DNA of 64,000 nucleotides from Bradyrhizobium sp. CB3481. GTDB taxonomy: Bacteria; Pseudomonadota; Alphaproteobacteria; Rhizobiales; Xanthobacteraceae. Under the pieces are notes generated by a model. The model worked only from the letters and a program-made list of their open reading frames with translations, did no database searches and was not told the DNA's origin. Both the position numbers and the translations under genes were made by a program. Within the stretch, counting starts at the first letter, position 1, and each line of letters begins with the position of its first letter. Shown here one piece after another: positions 42,765 through 51,361 of this stretch. The stretch is from the NCBI RefSeq assembly GCF_029714305.1, contig NZ_CP121647.1:7460501-7524500 (forward strand). The letters are read 5' to 3'.

Positions 42765-44009
42765 CTATCTTCCCTTGGTCGGGATCTTGTTGAACGGCAC
42801 GTCCTTGTCGACGCGAATATCTCCCGGCAAACCGAGCACGCGCTCGGCGATGATGTTGCGCAGGATCTCGTCGGTGCCGCCGGCGATGCGCATCGAGGGC
42901 GAGGATAGCAGCATCTGCTGGAACTGGCCGCGTACCAGCTCTTCATCAGTGCCCGTGAGCGCGCCGGCCGCGCCCTGCAGGTCCATCGCGTAAGCCGCGA
43001 TATCCTGCAGCATCATGCCCGACACCAGCTTGCCGATGGAGTTTTCCGGACCGGGACGTTCGCCCTTCGACAACGAGGAGATGGCGCGGTAGCTGGTGTA
43101 TTTCAGCCCACTCGCCTTCACCGCCCAGCTCGCAAGCCTGGAACGCACTGCGGGATCGTCGATCGCAAGGCCGTCCTCCAGCATCAGGTTCGAGCAGAAT
43201 TCGAACATCTCGGGGACGCCGGTGGCAAGCCGCGAGCCGATCGACATGCGCTCGTTCATCAGCGTGGTCAGCGACACGTTCCAGCCGTCGCCGACCGCGC
43301 CCAAGCGCTGGCTGTCCGGGATCACGACGTCGGTGAAATAGACCTCGTTGAATTCCTGCATGCCGTTGGCCTGCTTGATCGGCCGCACCTCAACGCCCTT
43401 GCTCTTCATGTCGAGGAAGAACATCGTCAGGCCCTTGTGCTTGGGCACATTGGGATCGGTGCGGGTGATCAGAAGGCCGTAGTCCGAGTAGTGCGCGCCG
43501 GAGGTCCAGATCTTCTGGCCGTTGACGATCCAGTTGTCGCCGTTCTTCTCGGCGCGGGTGCGCAGGCCCGCGACGTCGGAGCCGCCCGCCGGCTCGGAGA
43601 AAAGCTGGCACCAGATGTGTTCGCCGGAAGCAAGTTTTGGCAGATAGTGGCGCTTGTGCTCCTCGCTGCCGAACGCCATCACGGTCGGGCCGCACATGCC
43701 CTCGCCGATCTGGAACGGCTGCGTCAGCTTGCCGTAGACGCCCTCTTCCTGCTGCCAGATCACCTTCTCGATCGGCGTTGCGCCGCGGCCGCCATATTCC
43801 TTCGGCCAGTGCAGGCAGGCCCAACCGCCCTCGGCCTTCTTCTTCTGCCACGCCTTGCCGACATCGACGATCTCTTCCTTCTCCAGGCGGATGCGGCCGA
43901 GCGAGGATTTGGACAGCTCGGCCTCGTATTGCTTCGGCGCATTGGCGTCGATCCATTTGCGGGCGGTAGCGCGGAATTCCGCTTCCTGCGGGGTGTCGTC
44001 GAAGTTCAT
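42765..44009 (-). CDS. Acyl-CoA dehydrogenase, large-subunit type, copy 1
   Basis: This 414-aa flavoprotein has an N-terminal helical domain (MNFDDTPQEAEFRATARKWI), the FAD-contact loop CQLFSEPAGGSDVAGLRTRA, IVNGQKIWTSGAHYSDYGLL, and a C-terminal GGTDEILRNIIAERVLGLPG. It should oxidise an acyl-CoA to the 2-enoyl-CoA and pass electrons to ETF. It is very similar to the next gene (44130-45377) along the whole length, evidence for tandem duplication. A shorter dehydrogenase at 45525-46652 completes the set. Operators were not seen, and repeats separate all three genes. Confidence 0.94.
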   Translation of the reverse strand: MNFDDTPQEAEFRATARKWIDANAPKQYEAELSKSSLGRIRLEKEEIVDVGKAWQKKKAEGGWACLHWPKEYGGRGATPIEKVIWQQEEGVYGKLTQPFQIGEGMCGPTVMAFGSEEHKRHYLPKLASGEHIWCQLFSEPAGGSDVAGLRTRAEKNGDNWIVNGQKIWTSGAHYSDYGLLITRTDPNVPKHKGLTMFFLDMKSKGVEVRPIKQANGMQEFNEVYFTDVVIPDSQRLGAVGDGWNVSLTTLMNERMSIGSRLATGVPEMFEFCSNLMLEDGLAIDDPAVRSRLASWAVKASGLKYTSYRAISSLSKGERPGPENSIGKLVSGMMLQDIAAYAMDLQGAAGALTGTDEELVRGQFQQMLLSSPSMRIAGGTDEILRNIIAERVLGLPGDIRVDKDVPFNKIPTKGR

Positions 44010-44030
44010 GGCGGCTTCCTTTTTTGTTCT

Positions 44031-44121
44031 GCGTAGGGTGGGTTAGCCGAAGGCGTAACCCACCAGTTCTATCGGCATCGTTGCTCCCGATGGTGGGTTA
44101 CGCTTCGCTAACCCACCCTAC
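44031..44121. repeat. Palindromic repeat (GGTGGGTTA family)
   Basis: GCGTAGGGTGGGTTAGCCGA at the left and TCGCTAACCCACCCTAC at the right are the arms, with GCGTAACCCACCA / TGGTGGGTTACGC inside. It lies between the two large acyl-CoA dehydrogenase genes. Confidence 0.88.
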
Positions 44122-44129
44122 AAATTCTC

Positions 44130-45377
44130 TTACGCCCGCCCTTTCGTCGGGATCTGGTTGAACGGCACGTCCTTGTCGACCCTGATATCGCCGGGCAGGC
44201 CGAGCACGCGTTCGGCGATGATGTTGCGCATGATCTCGTCTGTGCCGCCCTCGACGCGGGTGCCCGGCGCACGCAGCAGCATCGCCTGGAATTTACCGGC
44301 GACCTCGGCATCCTCGGGTCCGCTCAGCACGCCGGCGGCGCCCTGCAGATCAAGCGCATACATCGCGACTTCCTGGACCATCGATCCCGCCACCAATTTG
44401 CCGATCGAATTTTCCGGCCCCGGACGCTCGCCCTTCGACAGCGCCGAGATCGCCCGCATGCTGGTGTATCGCAGCCCACTCGCCTTCACCGCGTAGTTCG
44501 CAAGACGAGAGCGAACGCTGCGGTCCTCGATCGCGGGACCATCTTCCAGCATCAGGCTGTTGCAGAAGTCGAACAGTTCGGGAAAGCCGGTGGCAACGCC
44601 GGCGCCGATCGACATGCGCTCATTCATCAGCGTGGTCAGTGACACGTTCCAGCCGTCATTGACAGCGCCGAGACGCTGCGAATCCGGAATCTTCACGTCG
44701 GTGAAGTAGACCTCGTTGAAATCGGACTGGCCGCTCGCCTGCTTGATCGGCCGCACCTCGACGCCCGGGCTCTTCATGTCCAGAAAGAACATGGTGAGGC
44801 CCTTATGCTTCGGCACGGTCGGATCGGTGCGGGTCAAGAGGATGCCGTAGTCGGAATAATGCGCGCCTGATGTCCAGATCTTCTGGCCGTTGACGATCCA
44901 GTCATCGCCGCGTCTCTCGGCGCGCGTGCGCAGCCCCGCGACGTCGGAGCCGCCCGCAGGCTCGGAGAACAACTGGCACCAGATCTTCTCGCCTGACGCC
45001 AGCGGCGGCAGGTATTTGCGCTTCTGCTCTTCGCCGGCGAACGCCATCATGGTTGGCCCGCACATGCCGTGGCCGATGATGAACATGCCGGAGAGCTTGC
45101 CGAACGGGCCCTCTTCCTGCTGCCAGATCACACGCTCGATCGGCGAGGCACCACGGCCCCCATATTCCTTAGGCCAGTGCAGGCAGGCCCAGCCGGCATC
45201 GGCCTTCTTCTTCTGCCAGGCCTTGGCGATTTCGAGAATGTTGGCGCCCTTCAGCACGGTGCGGCCGAGCGAGGACTTTCGCAGTTCTTCCTCATATTGC
45301 TTCGGCGCGTTGGCTTGTATCCACGCGCGGGCTTCAGCGCGGAACGCGGCTTCCTGCGGGGTGTCGTCGAAGTTCAT
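44130..45377 (-). CDS. Acyl-CoA dehydrogenase, large-subunit type, copy 2
   Basis: This 415-aa paralogue of the neighbouring dehydrogenase begins at ATG 45377 (MNFDDTPQEAAFRAEARAWI). Shared landmarks are CQLFSEPAGGSDVAGLRTRA, IVNGQKIWTSGAHYSDYGIL and GGTDEIMRNIIAERVLGLPG. Differences cluster in the substrate region (for example FGKLSGMFIIGHGMCGPTMM versus YGKLTQPFQIGEGMCGPTVM), so the two copies may accept different acyl chains. It probably works in the same pathway and may use the same small partner. Confidence 0.94.
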   Translation of the reverse strand: MNFDDTPQEAAFRAEARAWIQANAPKQYEEELRKSSLGRTVLKGANILEIAKAWQKKKADAGWACLHWPKEYGGRGASPIERVIWQQEEGPFGKLSGMFIIGHGMCGPTMMAFAGEEQKRKYLPPLASGEKIWCQLFSEPAGGSDVAGLRTRAERRGDDWIVNGQKIWTSGAHYSDYGILLTRTDPTVPKHKGLTMFFLDMKSPGVEVRPIKQASGQSDFNEVYFTDVKIPDSQRLGAVNDGWNVSLTTLMNERMSIGAGVATGFPELFDFCNSLMLEDGPAIEDRSVRSRLANYAVKASGLRYTSMRAISALSKGERPGPENSIGKLVAGSMVQEVAMYALDLQGAAGVLSGPEDAEVAGKFQAMLLRAPGTRVEGGTDEIMRNIIAERVLGLPGDIRVDKDVPFNQIPTKGRA

Positions 45378-45399
45378 GGCGCTTCTCTTTCCTCTCGCG

Positions 45400-45519
45400 T
45401 TCCCCGGATGCTGCACAGCACGAAGTGGTGCGCTGCTGATCCGGGGTCCATCGTTGGGCACCTGTGGGTCCCGGTTCTGCGAAGCAGCGCTACGCGCTGC
45501 ATCGCGCCCGGGACACGAG
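45400..45519. repeat. Palindromic repeat (GGTCCCGGTTCTGCG family)
   Basis: TTCCCCGGATGCTGCACAGC and GCATCGCGCCCGGGACACGA form outer arms, with GATCCGGGGTCCATCG / GGGTCCCGGTTCTGCG inside. It separates two acyl-CoA dehydrogenase genes. Confidence 0.85.
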
Positions 45520-45524
45520 AATCC

Positions 45525-46652
45525 TCACGCCGCGTTCTTCTTGCGCATGCGGTCGATCAACTGATCTTCCCAATACGACAGGCTGCCGAGCGTCAGCGCG
45601 GTCGCATTGGCGCGGCGGTAGTACATGTGGCAGTCGAACTCCCAGGTGAAACCCATGCCGCCGTGAACCTGGATATTGTTCTTGGCGCAGTGCTGGAATG
45701 CCTGCGTGGCGCTGATGCGCGCGGCCGCGGCGGCTTCCGGCAATTCACCGGCGTTGGTCGAGAGCGCCCAGGCGCCGTAATAGCAATTCGAGCGCGCCAG
45801 CGTCGCCGAGACATACATGTCGGCCAGCATGTGCTTGACCGCCTGGAACGAGCCGATCGGACGGCCGAACGCGATACGGTCGAGCGCATAGTCGCGGCCC
45901 ATTTCGAGCGCACGGTCGGAGCCGCCGACCTGCTCGAAGGCGAGCAGCACCGCGGCACGATCAAGCACCTGCGTTAAAATGCTCCAGCCTTCGCCGGCTG
46001 CGCCGAGCGGCTCGGCCTTGGCGTTCTTGAAGGTGAGTTCGGCCTGGCCGCGGGTCGGATCGATATTGGTCAGCGGCTTGGCTTCGACGCCGCCCGCCTT
46101 CAGATCGACCAGGAACAGCGAGATATCAGCATCGCGCCCGGCGGAGCCGGTGCGCGCCGCAACGACAGCGAAATCGGCAATCGCGCCATCCGGCACCGGC
46201 TTCTTCACGCCCGACAGCGTGCCGCCGGATGCCTGCAGCTTGATTGCCTTCGGCGACGGATTGCCCTTGCCTTCGAACAGCGCCAGCGTACCGATCGCCT
46301 CGCCGCTCGCGATCTTCGGCAGCCATTTCTGCTTCTGCGCGTCGGAGCCGGCGAGCAGCAGCGCTTCGGCGGCGAGATAGACGGTGGAGGAGAACGGCAC
46401 CGGCGCGTTGGCGCGGCCCATTTCCTCCGCGATCACACAGAGCTCGAGGTGGCCGGCGCCCGCGCCGCCGAATTCCTCGGGAATCGCAACGCCGAGGAAA
46501 CCCATCTCGGCAAGGCCCTGCCACAGCGCCTTGTCATACGGCGCCTTGCCGTCGAGCACCTCACGCACGGCCTTCGGCGGGCATTTCTCGGCGAGGAACT
46601 TCCTCGCCTCATCGCGCATCTGTTTTTGTTCGTCGGAGAAATCGAAGTTCAT
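45525..46652 (-). CDS. Acyl-CoA dehydrogenase, small-subunit type
   Basis: This 375-aa acyl-CoA dehydrogenase-fold protein begins MNFDFSDEQKQMRDEARKFL. The C-terminal part reads VHGGMGFTWEFDCHMYYRRA then TLGSLSYWEDQLIDRM, without the glutamate that serves as catalytic base in classical dehydrogenases, and the FAD contact loop is reduced (LALFEGKGNPSP). Such proteins often pair with a catalytic large subunit in alpha2-beta2 enzymes for bulky acyl-CoAs (for example the FadE/ChsE pairs of mycobacteria). Pairing with one or both neighbours here is inference. It is divided from them by a repeat. Confidence 0.9.
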   Translation of the reverse strand: MNFDFSDEQKQMRDEARKFLAEKCPPKAVREVLDGKAPYDKALWQGLAEMGFLGVAIPEEFGGAGAGHLELCVIAEEMGRANAPVPFSSTVYLAAEALLLAGSDAQKQKWLPKIASGEAIGTLALFEGKGNPSPKAIKLQASGGTLSGVKKPVPDGAIADFAVVAARTGSAGRDADISLFLVDLKAGGVEAKPLTNIDPTRGQAELTFKNAKAEPLGAAGEGWSILTQVLDRAAVLLAFEQVGGSDRALEMGRDYALDRIAFGRPIGSFQAVKHMLADMYVSATLARSNCYYGAWALSTNAGELPEAAAAARISATQAFQHCAKNNIQVHGGMGFTWEFDCHMYYRRANATALTLGSLSYWEDQLIDRMRKKNAA

Positions 46653-46699
46653 GGCGTGGTACTCGCGTTGTGTGGGTCTGCTGTGTGTATCTCTAACTC

Positions 46700-46815
46700 G
46701 TCGTCCCCGCGAAAGCGGGGACCCATAACCACCGGCGGTTATGTTTTGTCCGGAATTCGCACCAACCTAACATCGATGGGCCTCGGCGTATGGTCCCCGC
46801 GTTCGCGGGGACGAC
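46700..46815. repeat. Palindromic repeat (GTCGTCCCCGCG family)
   Basis: GTCGTCCCCGCGAAAGCGGG at the left and CCCCGCGTTCGCGGGGACGA at the right are terminal hairpins. Same family as 26956-27074. Confidence 0.88.
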
Positions 46816-46830
46816 AATGAAGGGTGGTTT

Positions 46831-48702
46831 TCATTGCAGCACAATCACATCTTCGCCGGGGCGATCGGCATAAAGTCTCTCCACCAGCGCCGCGCGGCGT
46901 TCGAGGCCGGCGCGCTGGTTGATGTAGCCCTTGTCGGTGAGTTCGTTGCCGTCGATCGAGGGCGGCTCGGCCATCAGCATGGCGCGTGCAATGCGCATGC
47001 TGCTTCCGGTGGCGGAGGCGTTGTGCGCTTCCAGCCCGCGCTTGAGGTGGGCGATCACTTCGGGATGGCTGATCACGTCTTCGAAGCTCGCTTCGGCGTT
47101 GCCGGCGATCTGGCGGCAGGCGTGCAGATTGGGCCAGGCGAGCAGCCCGATGAATTCCCGATCCTGTCCCGTGACCAGCGCGTCGTGCACGACAGGCGTT
47201 GCGGCCGCGATCGCATCCGTGCGCAAGGAGCCGACATGAACGAAGGTGCCGGTCGTGAGCTTGAAATCCTCGACCACGCGGCCGGCGAAGATGATGCCCT
47301 GCAGCGGGTCGTTGTCATCGACGAACACGCCGGCATCGCCGATGCAGTAAAAGCCTTCCTCGTCGAACATCTTCTTCGTGAGGTCAGGCTGGCCGAAATA
47401 GCCGGACGTGACGTTGACGCCGCGCAGCCGCAATTCGTACTTCGAGCCGCACGGCACCAGCTTCAATTCGACGCCGGGGAACGGCAGGCCGATCAGGCCG
47501 ACGCGCTCGGTGTCCCAATAGGTGCCGGTCGAGGTCGGGGCGGTCTCGGTCGAGCCCCAGCCGGTATAGAATACGATGCGCTCGCCGGTGGTCTTCACCG
47601 CCAGCGCCTGCATGCGGTCGTAGAGATCGTCCGGCAGCCGCGCCCCCCCATAGGCCATGATGGAGAGGTTCTTGAAGAAGCTGCGGCACAGCGCGTCGTC
47701 CTTCTCCATCGCGGCCGCCAGCGCCGCGTAGCCGGCCGGCACGTTGGCGTAATAGGTCGGCGATACTTCGCGCAGGTTTCGGATCGTCTCCTCGAACTGG
47801 CCCGGCATCGGCCGGCCGTCGTCGATATAGAGCGTGCCGCCATCGACGAGGATCGGATGAAACGCGGCATTGCCGCCCATGGTGTGATTCCAGGGCATCC
47901 AGTCGAGCACGGTCGCGATCGGCCCGTCGGGATCGCGCGGGCGCACCTGCATCATCATCGCCGCATTGGCGCACATCATCTCCTGGGTGTTGATGACAGC
48001 CTTGGGCATGCCGGTCGAGCCCGACGTGAACAGAAGCTTGCCGACGGTCTTGGGCGTGATCTTCGCAATCGAGTCCTCGACATCCTTTGTCACCGGCGTC
48101 GCCGCGAGGTCGGTAAACGACACGCTTTTGATGCCGTCGCAGGGCCTTAAGACATGCACGACCGTGATGCCGGTGAGATCGAGGGCCTTCAATGCCTTCT
48201 CGAAGGTCGGCCCGTCCTGCACCATCACGACTGCGGGCTTGATCAGGTTGAAGAGATATTTGAGCTTGAGATGATCCTGGCTCATCAGCGAATAGGCCGG
48301 CGATACCGGCGCAGCCGGCAGGCGCGCCTGCATCGCAGCCTGCGTCATCAGCGCATGTTCGATCGAATTGCCTGACAGGATCGCAAGGGGCCGGCCCTCT
48401 TCAAGGCCGAGATTAAGCAGTCCCTGCGTCAGCCCATCGACGATGCGTTTGGCCTCGCCGTAGGAGACTTTGCGCCATTGCCGGTCCGGCCCGCCGCGCT
48501 GCGCAAGCCAGGTTCGCTCCGGTGCTTCCTTCGCCCATTTCGCCAGCGAGGCCGGGATATGTTTCTCGTAGGGCTGCAGTGGAATGCGCGACTTCAGAAC
48601 GATGACGCCGTCGGGGCGACGCTCGACCGCAATGTCGCGCGCCAGCCATTCGATCTTGCGAAACGCTGGCTTGGTCAACACGGCGGCGGCACTCCCACTC
48701 AT
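46831..48702 (-). CDS. Feruloyl-CoA synthase-like AMP-forming acyl-CoA ligase, second copy
   Basis: This 623-aa paralogue of the ligase at 14174-16060 has P-loop LFTSGSTGMPKAVIN, ILSGNSIEHALMTQAAMQAR, APVSPAYSLMSQDHLKLKYL and a C-terminal NELTDKGYINQRAGLERRAA with the catalytic Lys. It would activate a carboxylic acid to its CoA ester for the dehydrogenases, crotonase and SDR in this cluster. Its company with acyl-CoA dehydrogenases suggests a saturated side chain (for example an aryl-propanoid or longer acid) rather than a cinnamate. The substrate is unknown. Confidence 0.92.
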   Translation of the reverse strand: MSGSAAAVLTKPAFRKIEWLARDIAVERRPDGVIVLKSRIPLQPYEKHIPASLAKWAKEAPERTWLAQRGGPDRQWRKVSYGEAKRIVDGLTQGLLNLGLEEGRPLAILSGNSIEHALMTQAAMQARLPAAPVSPAYSLMSQDHLKLKYLFNLIKPAVVMVQDGPTFEKALKALDLTGITVVHVLRPCDGIKSVSFTDLAATPVTKDVEDSIAKITPKTVGKLLFTSGSTGMPKAVINTQEMMCANAAMMMQVRPRDPDGPIATVLDWMPWNHTMGGNAAFHPILVDGGTLYIDDGRPMPGQFEETIRNLREVSPTYYANVPAGYAALAAAMEKDDALCRSFFKNLSIMAYGGARLPDDLYDRMQALAVKTTGERIVFYTGWGSTETAPTSTGTYWDTERVGLIGLPFPGVELKLVPCGSKYELRLRGVNVTSGYFGQPDLTKKMFDEEGFYCIGDAGVFVDDNDPLQGIIFAGRVVEDFKLTTGTFVHVGSLRTDAIAAATPVVHDALVTGQDREFIGLLAWPNLHACRQIAGNAEASFEDVISHPEVIAHLKRGLEAHNASATGSSMRIARAMLMAEPPSIDGNELTDKGYINQRAGLERRAALVERLYADRPGEDVIVLQ

Positions 48703-48753
48703 ATTGCGTCTCCCGGAATTCGTCCTTTGCGGATCTCGTAGCGCTTGTTCGTT

Positions 48754-49560
48754 CTACCGCCTGATATAGACAGGCTTTCGTTTCTCAAGGAAGGCCCTGA
48801 TGCCTTCGTTGAAATCTTCCGAGCGGCTGCACAACACCTGATTGCGGTCTTCCATCGCGATCACGGCCTCGATCGAGCCGGCATCGACGCTCATATTTAG
48901 ACACTCTTTCGACAGCCGAAGGCCGACCGGCGATGCCGTCATCATGGCATCGACGTAAGGCTCGGCTGCAGCATCGAGCCCGCCCTCCTCGACGACCTCG
49001 GAAACCAGGCCAACCGCGAGCGCGCGTTCGGCTCCGATGAAGCGGCCGGTGAGGATCAGTTCTGATGCGACGGAGATGCCGACCAGCCGCGGCAGAAAGT
49101 AGGACGTGCCGATGTCACAGCCGCCGAGACCGAGCTTGATAAAGGCGCAATTCATCCGTGCCGATCTTGCGGCGATGCGGATATCGGCGGCGAGGGCCAG
49201 CGCAAAACCGCCGCCGGCCGCCGCGCCCTGGATCAGAGCGATGATCGGTTGCGGACAGCGCCGCATCAGCATCACGATGTCGGCGATGCGCCGCTGCGAG
49301 TCGAGGGACTCGGTGACATCGGGCGGCTCCTGCTGCCCGGCGCGGCGCTTCATCGCATGTTTCAGATCGAGCCCGGCGCAGAACGAGGCGCCGGCGCCTT
49401 TGAGCACCACGACACGGGTCGAACTGTTGCGCTGCAGGCCTTCGAAATAGGCGTTGAGCGCGTCGATCAGCGAAGGATCGAGCGCGTTGAGGTTGTCGGG
49501 CCGGTTGAGCGTGACCCAATCGACGCCGTCATGATGTGCGATCAGTAGCGGTTGAGTCAC
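48754..49560 (-). CDS. Crotonase-family protein of the second acyl-CoA cluster
   Basis: This 268-aa crotonase has SFCAGLDLK (59-67) and AAAGGGFALALAADIRIA (113-130). Both classical glutamates are replaced (Ala120, Phe140), but an aspartate in GLGGCDIGTSYFLPRLVG (Asp149) is kept, as in a separate crotonase subgroup with that motif. It may hydrate or isomerise the enoyl-CoA through the aspartate. It lies between the ligase (51 bp) and the SDR, the last separated by a palindromic repeat. Confidence 0.9.
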   Translation of the reverse strand: MTQPLLIAHHDGVDWVTLNRPDNLNALDPSLIDALNAYFEGLQRNSSTRVVVLKGAGASFCAGLDLKHAMKRRAGQQEPPDVTESLDSQRRIADIVMLMRRCPQPIIALIQGAAAGGGFALALAADIRIAARSARMNCAFIKLGLGGCDIGTSYFLPRLVGISVASELILTGRFIGAERALAVGLVSEVVEEGGLDAAAEPYVDAMMTASPVGLRLSKECLNMSVDAGSIEAVIAMEDRNQVLCSRSEDFNEGIRAFLEKRKPVYIRR

Positions 49561-49577
49561 GGGCGCTCCCCATCACC

Positions 49578-49701
49578 GTCGTCCCGGCCAGGCGCAGCGC
49601 GAGCCGGGACCCATAACCACAGGCTTTTGTTATTACTCCGCGGCGTCTGACAAGTTCGCCCGAGGCCGCGGAGTATGGGTCCCCGCGTTCACGGCGACGA
49701 C
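49578..49701. repeat. Palindromic repeat (GTCGTCCCGG family)
   Basis: GTCGTCCCGGCCAGGCGCAG / GCGAGCCGGGAC at the left and GGGTCCCCGCGTTCACGGCG at the right, with a central CCATAACCACAGG. It sits inside the presumed operon. Confidence 0.8.
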
Positions 49702-49714
49702 AGTTACGTGTGAC

Positions 49715-50473
49715 CTACCGCGGCGCCATGCGGATGGCGCCGTCGAGACGGATGGTCTCGCCGTTGAGCATCGCATTCTCGACGATGTGCACGGCGAGCG
49801 CACCGTATTCGTCGGGCTCGCCGAGGCGGGCCGGGTGCGGCACCTGGGCGCCCAGGCTCTTGCGGGCCTCCTCGTTCAGGCCCATCAAGAGCGGCGTGAA
49901 GAAGATGCCGGGCGCGATGGTGTTGACACGGATCTTCAGACTGGCGAGGTCGCGCGCGGCTGGCAGCGTGAGGCCGACGATGCCGCCCTTCGAGGCCGAA
50001 TAGGCGATCTGGCCGATCTGGCCTTCATAGGCCGCAACCGACGCGGTGTTGATGATGACGCCGCGCTCCTCGCCGATCGGGGCCGCGGTGGCAAGCCGTT
50101 CTGAGAACAGGCGCAGCGCGTTGAAGGTGCCGATCAGATTGACGTTGATGATACGTGCGAACTTGGCTAGCGGATAGACGCCGTCCTTGCCGACCACGCG
50201 CTGCGAGCCGCCGATGCCGGCGCAGTTCATCAGGACGCGCGCCACGCCATGCGCCGCTTCCGCCTTGGCGATCGCGGCCTTCATCCCTTCTTCGTCGGTG
50301 ACGTCGGCATGAAGCGCCACGCCCTTCACTTCAGCCGCGACCTTCTCGGCATTTTCCTTGTTCTGATCGAGCACGCCGATCTTGGCGCCCTTGGCGGCCA
50401 TGGCGCGGGCGGTCGCCGCGCCGAGGCCGGAGCCACCGCCGGTGATGATTACGGCAACTTCTTTCAACTGCAT
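49715..50473 (-). CDS. Short-chain dehydrogenase, 3-hydroxyacyl-CoA dehydrogenase (HSD10-like) type, second copy
   Basis: This 252-aa protein has TGGGSGLG at 11-18, NCAG at 83-86, Ser145, Tyr158 and Lys162 (YSASK), and a C-terminal GETIRLDGAIRMAPR nearly the same as in the paralogue at 13377-14138. It should carry out the NAD-dependent oxidation of 3-hydroxyacyl-CoA in this cluster. With the dehydrogenases, crotonase and divergent thiolase it completes a beta-oxidation cycle. Confidence 0.92.
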   Translation of the reverse strand: MQLKEVAVIITGGGSGLGAATARAMAAKGAKIGVLDQNKENAEKVAAEVKGVALHADVTDEEGMKAAIAKAEAAHGVARVLMNCAGIGGSQRVVGKDGVYPLAKFARIINVNLIGTFNALRLFSERLATAAPIGEERGVIINTASVAAYEGQIGQIAYSASKGGIVGLTLPAARDLASLKIRVNTIAPGIFFTPLLMGLNEEARKSLGAQVPHPARLGEPDEYGALAVHIVENAMLNGETIRLDGAIRMAPR

Positions 50474-50512
50474 TTGAGAACCTTTCCTTGGGTAGTTTCT
50501 TCTCTGGTTTGG

Positions 50513-50573
50513 CGAATGGCGAATAGGGAGTAGCGAATAGTCTATTCGCTATTCGCCACTCGCTATTCGCCCG
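50513..50573. repeat. GCGAATAG inverted repeat overlapping the tetR 3' end
   Basis: Copies of GCGAATAG/CTATTCGC form a long hairpin (GAGTAGCGAATAGT, then CTATTCGCTATTCGCCACTC). The right half encodes the last residues and the stop codon of the TetR protein. Confidence 0.85.
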
Positions 50574-51247
50574 TTCAACATTCCGCCGAAGATCAGCGCT
50601 TCCATATGTTTGATGTAATCGCGGCAGACTTCGTCGGTGACCGGACCGACCCCGGTCGCCCGCGACATCGCGTGGCGGCCGAAGAACAGGTGATCGCAGG
50701 CGCCGATCAGGCTGGTGTAGAACAGCACCGGATCGATATCGCGGAACTCGCCGGCCTTGACGCCCTCGGCAAGCAGGCGGCGGTGAAAGTCGAGAAGCGG
50801 CGCGACGAAGAACTGCGAGACTTCGTCGGCGGCCTCCGCGCTGCTCTCGTGGAGGAGATAGTGGATCAGCCGGTTCATATAGGGGAACTGGTGATAGGCG
50901 CGGATGATGCCGCCGATATGCAGACGTAGCTTTGCGGTCGGCGTGATCGGCTGGCTGAGCAGGTATTCGAGCCCCGACATTTCGGTGGCGGCATCGCGCG
51001 CCAAGAGCGCCAGCAGCAGCCCGTCCTTGTTGCCGAAATGATATTTCACCAGCGCGGCGTTAACGCCCGACTTCTGCGCGATGTCGGACAGCGAGACCTC
51101 GATCGAGGCGCGCTCGATCATCAGCTCGCTCGCCGCGACGAGCAGCTTCTCGGCGGTGGCATTTCGGCCGCTCGGAAGCTTGGTCGGTACGCTGGTATTC
51201 AACTGATATCCCGTCACAGCCTGAGGAAAGGAAACCTGGCCGCACAT
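50549..51247 (-). CDS. TetR-family transcriptional regulator of the acyl-CoA cluster
   Basis: This 232-aa protein has an N-terminal TetR helix-turn-helix (about residues 30-75: AEKLLVAASELMIERASIEV, LSDIAQKSGVNAALVKYHFG) and a helical ligand domain (residues 80-220). It diverges from the thiolase/ligase genes and lies upstream of the SDR, crotonase, ligase and dehydrogenases, so it probably represses both directions and is released by an acyl-CoA. The last seven residues (GRIASGE) are encoded by a GCGAATAG-type intergenic repeat, which also gives the TAG stop, so the original end of the gene may have been replaced. Confidence 0.9.
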   Translation of the reverse strand: MCGQVSFPQAVTGYQLNTSVPTKLPSGRNATAEKLLVAASELMIERASIEVSLSDIAQKSGVNAALVKYHFGNKDGLLLALLARDAATEMSGLEYLLSQPITPTAKLRLHIGGIIRAYHQFPYMNRLIHYLLHESSAEAADEVSQFFVAPLLDFHRRLLAEGVKAGEFRDIDPVLFYTSLIGACDHLFFGRHAMSRATGVGPVTDEVCRDYIKHMEALIFGGMLNGRIASGE

Positions 51248-51269
51248 AAGCGCATGCCGCGGCTGCGCT

Positions 51270-51296
51270 CAAGAGTTAATTGATTGATTGACTAAA
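51270..51296. promoter_or_regulatory. Possible TetR operator before the thiolase gene
   Basis: The sequence around GTTAATTGATTGATTGACTA is AT-rich and repeats TTGA three times. TTAATTGA and TTGACTAA give an imperfect dyad (5 of 8 paired). It lies in the 114-bp divergent promoter region. The evidence is weak. Confidence 0.35.
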
Positions 51297-51361
51297 TCCC
51301 GTCGCGCCCCTTAAATCCCGCCCGACTTTCCAACAAGACAACAAGATCAGGGAGAACAGAC

